10,618 nt of DNA from assembly GCA_016212785.1 (NCBI GenBank), contig JACRDW010000096.1, positions 1 through 10,618 on the forward strand. The letters are read 5' to 3'. The notes beneath the pieces are model-generated. The model was not told the DNA's origin. It was given only the letters and a program-made list of their open reading frames with translations, and did not search any database. This DNA comes from Methanobacteriota archaeon. Its GTDB lineage: Archaea > Hydrothermarchaeota > Hydrothermarchaeia > Hydrothermarchaeales > JACRDW01. Positions 5,317 through 10,618 of the stretch are shown here, piece by piece. The position numbers and the translations under genes are program-made. The first letter of the stretch is position 1, and every line of letters starts with the position of its first letter.

Positions 5317-6341
5317 GATAGTATCATATCCACCAGACCCACTGGACCGGCCATCATCACGTCTCCGAGCGGATTTGCAAAGCAAATCTTTAGCTTTGAA
5401 TTCTTGAGCAGCTCCCTGTTTGGTCCTGTTACCATGACTCTTTTCACGTTCTTCATTCCGACTTTCCTGCGTATGTAACAGCCGTGCCCGCCGCCGCTGA
5501 AGACTTCCTCGTTGCTCAGCTCTCCATTTGCAAATTTTGTGAGTAGATTTTCAAGTCTTTTTCTGGTGAGCATGTGCGTGTGGTGCTCGAATATTCCAGA
5601 AAGATTACCAGCTTTCTCCACGAGCGCAGCCATTGTATGCCCGTTCCCTGCATCTATGCACATCACAGGTCTCTCCCTTACTCCGTGCAGCGCTCCTGCA
5701 ACCGCAGCGATTTTTGTGTCAGCCACTACAATTTTGCCCCTGAAGAATTTTTTAGCTGTTCGAAGCGTTGCATTCATCCTCGTGAAATATTCTGGCGGCG
5801 AGGTATATACAAGAGATTTCAACCTGCTGTCTCTTTCCAGAGCTTCTCTTAATTTTTCAAATCTGAATATGCGGTCAGATCTGCTGCCCTGCTCGTGCCC
5901 GTGGTCCTGGACAGCAATTGCGACGCAGTCGAAGCTAAGGTTCTCTCCGGCTGCCGAGAAAACCTGCTTCAAGAGGTCAAAGTCTACATCCTTCGTTTCT
6001 ATGCGCTCGTAATCATATTCGCCAATTTCGCTGTTAGAAATAATTTTAACGCCCATCTCCTCGACCTGCTCCGGGTTGTCCCTTATGCTCCTCGCAGAAC
6101 TCTCGGTCATCACGACTTTGTATCCTCTTTTGATGTGCTTCGCTATCGCAAATGCTAGTGGACCTCCGCCCATGGTTTCTCCATAGAAAAGCAGGTTTTT
6201 CTTCGAGCTCAGAATTTTTCTTGCAAGCACTCTGGTCATCGCAGGCAGAACTAATTTGACGCTGTTCTCTGGCGTTACCGAATCATCGTAAAGCAGCACG
6301 TCCTGCGTTCCAACGCCCACGTCTATTGCAAGAATGTGCAT
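5310..6341 (-). CDS. DUF1786 family protein, ASKHA-like fold (often mislabelled PFL-activating protein)
   Basis: A 343-residue protein from the ATG at 6341, where the conserved MHILAIDVGVGTQDVLLYD (1-19) begins. The frame stays open to 6374, but a TATA-like box lies 26 bases before 6341, which suggests a leaderless start there. Residues 7-12 look like the phosphate-1 loop, and DAGNGHT (230-236) the phosphate-2 loop, of the acetate-kinase/Hsp70/actin ATPase fold. A Gly-rich C-terminal stretch (VTGPNR 304-309; NPLGDVMMAGPVG 323-335) fits the adenosine-binding side. His-rich motifs recur: QDHGHE (145-150), FEHHTH (251-256) and GGGHG (283-287), which could bind metal. The family is mainly known from archaea and has no established function. 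Nothing here resembles a radical SAM activase: there is no C-X3-C-X2-C motif. Confidence 0.8.
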   Translation of the reverse strand: MHILAIDVGVGTQDVLLYDDSVTPENSVKLVLPAMTRVLARKILSSKKNLLFYGETMGGGPLAFAIAKHIKRGYKVVMTESSARSIRDNPEQVEEMGVKIISNSEIGEYDYERIETKDVDFDLLKQVFSAAGENLSFDCVAIAVQDHGHEQGSRSDRIFRFEKLREALERDSRLKSLVYTSPPEYFTRMNATLRTAKKFFRGKIVVADTKIAAVAGALHGVRERPVMCIDAGNGHTMAALVEKAGNLSGIFEHHTHMLTRKRLENLLTKFANGELSNEEVFSGGGHGCYIRRKVGMKNVKRVMVTGPNRELLKNSKLKICFANPLGDVMMAGPVGLVDMILST

Positions 6342-6363
6342 AGCTAATAATTTGCTTTCGCTG

Positions 6364-6390
6364 CATAAAAGCATAATCGTAAGATTTATC
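6364..6390. promoter_or_regulatory. Back-to-back TATA-like boxes for two leaderless divergent genes
   Basis: TTTATC at 6385-6390 lies about 27 bases before the ATG at 6415 on the plus strand. On the minus strand an A/T box (TTTTATG, around 6364-6371) lies about 26 bases before the ATG at 6341. Neither start has a recognisable ribosome-binding site, which is consistent with leaderless transcripts. Both calls rest on spacing and base composition. Confidence 0.4.
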
Positions 6391-6414
6391 GGCTGGCAGC
6401 ACTAACTGACGTGC

Positions 6415-7671
6415 ATGAGAATAGGAAGCCTTCTTAAGCCACTGGCATATCCTCTAGCTCTACTGTTAAACGAGCTTAAGGTGTCCATGAAATTTCTCAT
6501 TTTGCTCTCCTATGCTCTTGCGCTGGTTGTGCTGGGATTTTTTTATTTGCTGGCAAGCTCGCCCTACTCTATGATTTTTGCGTTAGCCTTGATTTCTGCT
6601 ATTTTTATCAACGGTCTCTTGGACGAGGTTATGGGCGAACTCACAAAGCTGCGCAAGCTTAAATCAGACTGGTATAGCGTCTTAAGGAATGCCGATATGC
6701 TTATAGTATTCGGCGCAATTTACTATCTGGGCAGCGGACCCTATGACTTCTTGAAAGTTTATTCCACTGTCAAGCAAAATCTCTTTCTGGGCGGAGCAAT
6801 TGTTCTCGGGATAATCTTGGTGAATTACACGCACAGAAGAGCGTCGAGGGGAACCGGATTGGACACGAGCTCAGAGCGAATGTTCTTACTGGGCATTTTT
6901 GCAGCCGCCGGTTACTATAATTATTTCAAGGCAGCTTTGTTCTCGGCTTTAGCTGCGCTGTGTGCCCTGCTGTATCTTTCGGTGCTCCGCGACGTCTGGA
7001 AGATTCGGGGCATAAGTTTTGCACCACTGCGGCATGCTGCAGGCGCTACCTATAGTTATCTTGCACAAACTCTGCGTTCGATATGCTCTGCGGCCAGGAA
7101 ACGTTCTCCAGCTCGCCCGAAGCTAAAAGTAAAGCAGCCGAGTTTGAGCGTTCACAACTTTACTGCCGTAGTTACAGAGGCAAAGACCGAGGCTCCACTG
7201 CCCAACGCAACTGTTACTCTTGCAAGCAAGGAAACCGGGAAAAAAGAAGTCAGGTACGCAGATGCTTCCGGCAGGGGTGATTTTTCAGTTCCGGAAGGGC
7301 AGTATAAAATCGTGATTGAAGCAAAGGGCTTCAAAAAAGAAGAATACGAGAGATTCATAAGCATAGATTCCGGGGAAGTGTTCAAGCTTTCCAGACCTTC
7401 GGTAGACCTGAGCGTGGTTGTAAACGATGCGCAGGTCGCGACTCCAATTTCCGGAGCTTCCGTTACCCTGAAAATCAGGGAAAAAGAGCAGGTCCGAAGG
7501 ACAGATAACCTAGGAGTTGCGTACTTTGACAACATTGAGCCGCAGCTCTGCGAAGTTTTCGTGGAGGCGGGGGGCTACGAAAGAGAAACAGGAAGCGTTA
7601 ATCTAGAGAAGGAGAATATAATTTCTTTCAACCTGTCTAATAAAAATAAAGTAAAAAATCAGGAGGTGTGA
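6415..7671 (+). CDS. Membrane protein: degenerate CDP-alcohol phosphatidyltransferase-like domain plus two beta-sandwich domains
   Basis: A 418-residue protein. Residues 1-200 hold about six membrane segments arranged like archaeal CDP-alcohol phosphatidyltransferases: LLKPLAYPLALLL at 6-18, INGLLDEVMGEL at 65-76 where the enzyme has its D-G-x2-A-R motif, LRNADMLIVFG at 90-100, and SERMFLLGIF at 153-162. The catalytic Asp and Arg residues are not kept, so the domain looks inactive. This resemblance is my own reading and is moderate. A basic linker (about 220-243) is followed by two tandem domains of about 75 residues (248-325 and 331-408) with the P-x-x-x-A-x-V-T-L and G-x-Y patterns of carboxypeptidase-regulatory-like (Ig-like) folds. 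The next gene begins one base after the stop, so the two form an operon. The domain sides of the membrane are not certain. Confidence 0.7.
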   Translation: MRIGSLLKPLAYPLALLLNELKVSMKFLILLSYALALVVLGFFYLLASSPYSMIFALALISAIFINGLLDEVMGELTKLRKLKSDWYSVLRNADMLIVFGAIYYLGSGPYDFLKVYSTVKQNLFLGGAIVLGIILVNYTHRRASRGTGLDTSSERMFLLGIFAAAGYYNYFKAALFSALAALCALLYLSVLRDVWKIRGISFAPLRHAAGATYSYLAQTLRSICSAARKRSPARPKLKVKQPSLSVHNFTAVVTEAKTEAPLPNATVTLASKETGKKEVRYADASGRGDFSVPEGQYKIVIEAKGFKKEEYERFISIDSGEVFKLSRPSVDLSVVVNDAQVATPISGASVTLKIREKEQVRRTDNLGVAYFDNIEPQLCEVFVEAGGYERETGSVNLEKENIISFNLSNKNKVKNQEV

Positions 7672-7672
7672 A

Positions 7673-8803
7673 ATGAAATTTTTATACATGTTTCTGGCTG
7701 CGGCTCTTTTGACTCTGCCGTCGTCCTTCGCAGATACCGTTGTGCTGGTGAGCAGCAGCCCAGCGGACAAGGCGGTTGCTGAGATTTTTGGCGAGAGGAT
7801 TGGAGCAAAAATTATAGTAACTGAGTGGGGCATTCTCAGCGAAACTGCGGTGAGAGAGCTAATACTTTCAAACAAAACCAAGGTTTACATAATCGGTGGG
7901 CATACCGCAATTCCGTCGCTTGTAGAAGACGTGCTGGCTCTCAGTGGAACGCAGGCAAAAAGGCTATGGGGCTACACGAGATACGAAACTGCCGCAGCTG
8001 TCGCAGAAGAGGGTTGGAAATCTCCAAAGGCAGCTGTAATCGCTCATGGCTACGATGAGCTCGGGATAAAAAATGCAAAGGAAAGGGCAAAGGCTGTTGG
8101 GGCACCGCTGCTGTACGCAAGCGATACCTATATCTCCGAAAAAGTCCTGAGCGCAATTGAAAAGCTCGGGGCAAAGGAAATGACGCTGATTGCATGGCCC
8201 GGGATATGGAGGGAAAGAATAAAAGAGGAAATAGAAATCAAGCAAGAAGTGGAATACAATAAAGAGCAGTCAGCAGAAACGATAAAGAAGGCGCAGGAAG
8301 CTGTTCAGAGAGGGAAAAGCAAACTTGTGGATTATTATGCAATAAGCCGTGCAGAGAAGGAAATTATCAAAGCTGAGGAAGCATTCAGCGGGGGCAAATA
8401 CGGGAAAGCTTTCAGGACCGCGGCTGCGGCTCGCTCCTCTATAGAAGCGTCAGAGATGTATCTAGAGCGCTACAAAGAGAGTGAGGAGGAAGGGGAGGTC
8501 AAGAAGGGCAAGAGCGTCTCAGCAGTTAAGCACTTCTTGATTGCAATTAAAATTACAGGCAACACGAATTCTATGCTGTCGAAAGGAAAGCTGATCGACG
8601 CAAACGTCTCTGAGGAGCTTCAACTTTTGTCAGACGCAAGAACAAAGCTCGCAGAGGCCGAAAAATATCTTGCAGTGGGCGAAGAAAATAAGGTAGGGGA
8701 AGCTGCGAAGGAAGCGATGAAAATGTCTTTGAAGGCTGAGGAGAGCTATCTGGAGAAGATGCGAGCAGGGGTTCCGAAGATGATTCCACCTCCGAAGTAT
8801 TAA
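7673..8803 (+). CDS. Secreted protein with cell-wall-binding-2 repeats and a helical repeat tail
   Basis: A 376-residue exported protein. The signal peptide has a short basic start and a hydrophobic core, and probably cleaves after SFA at 20. Residues about 22-180 hold two CW_binding_2-type (PF04122) units: VYIIGGHTAIPSLVEDVL at 71-88, then the RLWGYTRYETAAAVA block at 97-111, which matches the family R-x-x-G-x-x-R-Y-x-T-A signature. Residues 185-370 are charged helix with a duplicated unit of about 42 residues (about 225-267 and 321-363, ending YLERY and YLEKM). There is no C-terminal membrane anchor or sorting motif. AGGAGGTG at 7661-7668 is a strong ribosome site inside the end of the preceding gene. 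In bacteria these repeats bind wall polymers. What they bind in an archaeon is not known here; the partner gene may hold the protein at the membrane. Confidence 0.8.
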   Translation: MKFLYMFLAAALLTLPSSFADTVVLVSSSPADKAVAEIFGERIGAKIIVTEWGILSETAVRELILSNKTKVYIIGGHTAIPSLVEDVLALSGTQAKRLWGYTRYETAAAVAEEGWKSPKAAVIAHGYDELGIKNAKERAKAVGAPLLYASDTYISEKVLSAIEKLGAKEMTLIAWPGIWRERIKEEIEIKQEVEYNKEQSAETIKKAQEAVQRGKSKLVDYYAISRAEKEIIKAEEAFSGGKYGKAFRTAAAARSSIEASEMYLERYKESEEEGEVKKGKSVSAVKHFLIAIKITGNTNSMLSKGKLIDANVSEELQLLSDARTKLAEAEKYLAVGEENKVGEAAKEAMKMSLKAEESYLEKMRAGVPKMIPPPKY

Positions 8804-8810
8804 ATATGTA

Positions 8811-9494
8811 TTAGCTTATGCCAGCAATTCTCCACCTCGCAATATACATGAATGGAATATCCACTATTGCGGTAAGCCACTTCAAAACAAACTGACCCAT
8901 TATCAGCGGTACTATCGGCGCAACTCCATAGAATGCGAGAGGTATGAATATGAGCGTGTCAAGTCCGAGCGATGGTATGGAGCTGAAGGCGTTCCTGACC
9001 CACAGATGCCTGCCTATTTTTTCTCTGAGCTTCGCATAGCTCCAGGCATCAAAGTTCTCGCTTACAAGATAGGCTATCAAACTTGCAATCGTTATTCTTG
9101 GAACGAGAGTAAAAATGTCTGCCCAGCTTTTTTCATTGCCCCAGAAGGGTGCACCCGGAAGAATCGTCGCAAGATGAATGAAAAGCAGCATTAGCAGCAG
9201 GCAGAAGAAAGTTATTAGAATCATCTTGTGCGTCGCTGCTCTGCCGAATTTCTCATTTACTATGTCCGTGAGCAGAAAAGTTACGGAGAATATCAGCACG
9301 GCAGCAGGCGCAAATATCGTTGCTGCTCCAAAGTCGTACTGCACTATTTTCACCGCAACGATTTCCGAGAGAATGATAAAAGTCGCAAACATCGCAATCA
9401 GCAGGTCTGGGCTGTTGTAGCGCCTTGCATATTCTGCGCCTGCAATCGTAACTGCGCTTATCAGGCATATCCAGAAGATTAATTCTACTATCAT
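8811..9494 (-). CDS. yhhQ: VUT_1/YhhQ family queuosine (deazaguanine) precursor transporter
   Basis: A 227-residue inner-membrane protein with about six to seven hydrophobic helices and the family blocks TDIVNEKFG (76-84), RITIASLIAYLVSENFDAW (133-151) and FSSIPSLGLDTLIFIPLAFYG (170-190). Bacterial YhhQ imports preQ0/preQ1. In archaea the deazaguanine is used for archaeosine at tRNA position 15, so preQ0 or a related base is the likely substrate, by inference. The ribosome site GGAGGGG lies within the last codons of the small regulator gene upstream, and the two genes overlap by ATGA. No preQ1 riboswitch fold is evident. The gene converges on the secreted-protein gene with 7 bases between stops. 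Confidence 0.88.
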   Translation of the reverse strand: MIVELIFWICLISAVTIAGAEYARRYNSPDLLIAMFATFIILSEIVAVKIVQYDFGAATIFAPAAVLIFSVTFLLTDIVNEKFGRAATHKMILITFFCLLLMLLFIHLATILPGAPFWGNEKSWADIFTLVPRITIASLIAYLVSENFDAWSYAKLREKIGRHLWVRNAFSSIPSLGLDTLIFIPLAFYGVAPIVPLIMGQFVLKWLTAIVDIPFMYIARWRIAGIS

Positions 9495-9682
9495 TTCAAT
9501 CCCCTCCTGGATTTGTTCTTCAGCCTGCCGTGGCGCCTGTCAATCTCGTCCATTGCATCGAGCATCTTGCGTATCGCTGTTCGAATCGCATCGCTCTGGT
9601 TCACGAACTTTTTATCTTCTCCAACATGCTCCATCATATCGTCGTACAACTGCCTTGGTATGTCTACAGTAATTTTTGGTAT
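9491..9682 (-). CDS. Ribbon-helix-helix (CopG-like) DNA-binding protein with apparent ATA start
   Basis: A 63-residue ribbon-helix-helix protein: strand PKITVDIP (2-9), helix A about 10-21, a loop, then helix B VNQSDAIRTAIRKML (27-41), and a basic tail. Such proteins bind operators as dimers through the paired strands. The codon at the expected initiation point is ATA (9682-9680), seven bases after the ribosome site GGAGG. No ATG, GTG or TTG lies in frame upstream of it before the response regulator gene. The first in-frame TTG or ATG downstream (codons 12 and 16) would delete the DNA-binding strand. Either ATA initiates or the G of an ATG was lost by mutation or sequencing error. The gene ends in ATGA, overlapping yhhQ, so it probably controls its own operon. 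Confidence 0.85.
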   Translation of the reverse strand: MPKITVDIPRQLYDDMMEHVGEDKKFVNQSDAIRTAIRKMLDAMDEIDRRHGRLKNKSRRGLK

Positions 9683-9689
9683 AAATATT

Positions 9690-9694
9690 CCTCC
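9690..9694 (-). promoter_or_regulatory. Ribosome-binding site supporting the ATA start
   Basis: GGAGG on the minus strand, within CCGGAGGAATATTT, is seven bases ahead of the ATA codon at 9682-9680. No other gene start lies at a proper distance from it, which makes translation from this non-standard codon more credible. Confidence 0.7.
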
Positions 9695-9720
9695 GGTATT
9701 AGCAGAATAAGGATGGGGGA

Positions 9721-9727
9721 ATATAAA
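9721..9727 (-). promoter_or_regulatory. TATA-like box for the ribbon-helix-helix / yhhQ operon
   Basis: TTTATAT on the minus strand lies about 25 bases before position 9699, where a short leader carrying the GGAGG site would begin. It sits just past the stop codon of the response regulator gene, so the operon can be expressed apart from the two-component genes. Inferred from spacing and base composition. Confidence 0.45.
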
Positions 9728-9732
9728 TCTTT

Positions 9733-10101
9733 CTATTTTTCCAGCAGTTTTTTTATAGTAGCAATAAGTTCTTCCCTGGCGAACGGCTTGTCGATGTGCG
9801 CATCGCAGTGCGCATAGTCGAAGCTCTTCCTCTTAGAATCATCGCTCGTTCTCACGGTAAGCATTACGACCGGGATATTCTTCGTCTGCTTGTCTTCCTT
9901 TATTTTCTTGCAGACCTCCCACCCGTCTATACCTTTCATCATTACGTCGAGGAGAATCAAATCAGGTTTTTCCTTCTTTAGCATCTTAAGGCACTCCTCG
10001 CCGCTGGATGCTGTTGTAACGTTATATCCATCGTTTTTTAGCATCTTCGTTACTAAAAAAATCAAATCGGGCTCGTCGTCCACGAATAATATCCTTGCCA
10101 T
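9733..10101 (-). CDS. CheY-like single-domain response regulator
   Basis: A 122-residue receiver domain with no output domain. The acidic pair is D8-D9, the phospho-acceptor D52 (LILLDVMM), the switch residue T82 and the conserved K105-P106. Length is that of a lone receiver. The gene begins four bases after the histidine kinase stop, so the two form a kinase-regulator pair. The ribosome site AAAGGAG is made from the last kinase codons. With no output domain it must act by protein contact or as part of a phosphorelay; DNA binding is not expected. The usual aromatic residue near position 101 is absent: the sequence reads DYAHCDAHIDKP. Confidence 0.93.
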   Translation of the reverse strand: MARILFVDDEPDLIFLVTKMLKNDGYNVTTASSGEECLKMLKKEKPDLILLDVMMKGIDGWEVCKKIKEDKQTKNIPVVMLTVRTSDDSKRKSFDYAHCDAHIDKPFAREELIATIKKLLEK

Positions 10102-10105
10102 TGCA

Positions 10106-10618
10106 TCACGCTCCTTTCGTCTCTATGGGAATTGTGAAGCAGAATTTGCTTCCTCTGCCGAGCTCGCTCTCAGCCCAGATTTTTCCTCCGTGCGCTTCCA
10201 CGATTTCCTTCACAATCGCCAGACCTAAGCCTGTGCCTCCGTATGTGCGAGTAGCAGAAGCATCTACTTGGTAAAACCTGTCAAAAACTTTGGGCAGGTG
10301 CTCTTTCGCAATTCCTATGCCGGTATCGCTTACACTCACTGCTGCGAATTCCCCTTTTCTCTCAGCTTCGATTAAAACCTCGCCGCTTGGCTTATTGAAC
10401 TTTATCGCATTGTCTATCAAATTCGAAAGCACGTGGTGCAGCTCGTCGAAATCAGCTTTTACTTTCAGACTTTCTGAAAGCGAGGTTTTCATTTTTACCT
10501 CGCTCTTCATGGCGAGGGGAAGCATTTCCTGCGCAGTTGCTTCTATGATTTGCTTCAAATCAATGCTTTCAAACCTTAATTTCATCGCGCTTCTCTCAAT
10601 TCTCGCAACGTCTATCAA
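10106..10618 (-). CDS. Histidine kinase, C-terminal ATPase part (5' truncated by window edge)
   Basis: The last 171 codons of a sensor kinase. The visible part begins in the second helix of the dimerisation domain (LIDVARIE, then [10 protein letters not shown]) and holds the full HATPase_c domain: N box [15 protein letters not shown]1 DTGIGI, F box FDRFYQVD, and G2 [10 protein letters not shown]. It ends with [10 protein letters not shown]. The first codon is a TTG at the window edge, which is most likely an internal Leu. The phosphorylated His and any sensor domains lie outside the window, so the signal cannot be named. The adjacent receiver protein is the probable partner. Confidence 0.93.
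   Translation of the reverse strand: MIDVARIERSAMKLRFESIDLKQIIEATAQEMLPLAMKSEVKMKTSLSESLKVKADFDELHHVLSNLIDNAIKFNKPSGEVLIEAERKGEFAAVSVSDTGIGIAKEHLPKVFDRFYQVDASATRTYGGTGLGLAIVKEIVEAHGGKIWAESELGRGSKFCFTIPIETKGA

Noticed and set aside
5310..6341. Pyruvate formate-lyase activating enzyme
   Set aside because: A common database label for this family, but there is no C-X3-C-X2-C radical SAM motif.
6342..6374. ATG at 6374 as the start of the DUF1786 protein
   Set aside because: The eleven extra residues are not conserved-looking, and the promoter spacing fits the ATG at 6341.
9495..9730. preQ1 riboswitch ahead of the yhhQ gene
   Set aside because: The space upstream is filled by the ribbon-helix-helix gene, and no C-rich loop with an A-rich tail pseudoknot is seen.
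1..10618. CRISPR arrays, tRNA or rRNA genes, insertion sequences
   Set aside because: No regularly spaced direct repeats, no tRNA-like T-loop and acceptor patterns, and no transposase frames were seen; intergenic gaps are under 100 bases.

Overview
The window looks archaeal. Several genes have a TATA-like box about 26 bases before the ATG and no ribosome-binding site, which suggests leaderless transcripts. Arg codons AGA/AGG and Ile codon ATA are common. The gene content (dissimilatory sulfite reductase, a DUF1786 protein, a monocluster ferredoxin, a 2TM protein) fits a sulfite- or sulfate-metabolising euryarchaeon resembling Archaeoglobi. The exact lineage cannot be fixed from this stretch, and the presence of a two-component system does not settle it.

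Layout. (1) 1-930: the 3' part of dsrB enters from the left edge and ends in a hairpin plus T-tract. A convergent monocluster ferredoxin gene follows. (2) 930-3333: a three-gene operon encodes a glutamyl-tRNA reductase family protein that lacks its catalytic cysteine and most of its dimerisation domain, a small 2TM protein, and an MFS transporter. (3) 3371-5305: a radical SAM/SPASM protein lies divergent from tusA and trmO. (4) 5310-6341: a DUF1786 protein converges on trmO, with a 13-bp perfect inverted repeat spanning the junction. (5) 6415-8803: a two-gene surface or membrane unit. The first gene encodes a membrane domain resembling an inactivated CDP-alcohol phosphatidyltransferase, followed by two beta-sandwich domains. 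The second encodes a secreted protein with cell-wall-binding-2 repeats and a helical tail. (6) 8811-9682: a VUT_1/YhhQ-type transporter translationally coupled to a 63-residue ribbon-helix-helix protein that seems to start at ATA. (7) 9733-10618: a CheY-like response regulator and the C-terminal part of its histidine kinase, which runs off the right edge.

The left half has a sulfur and tetrapyrrole flavour: DsrB (siroheme enzyme), ferredoxin, a HemA-like protein, a radical SAM enzyme related to haem-maturation families, and the persulfide carrier TusA. The most interesting items are the HemA-like protein with Asn in place of the catalytic Cys, the apparent CDP-alcohol phosphatidyltransferase pseudoenzyme joined to beta-sandwich domains, the ATA-initiated regulator, and the missing cysteine of the DsrB Cys pair. 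No CRISPR array, tRNA, rRNA or insertion sequence was seen, and no gene-free stretch exceeds 300 bases.
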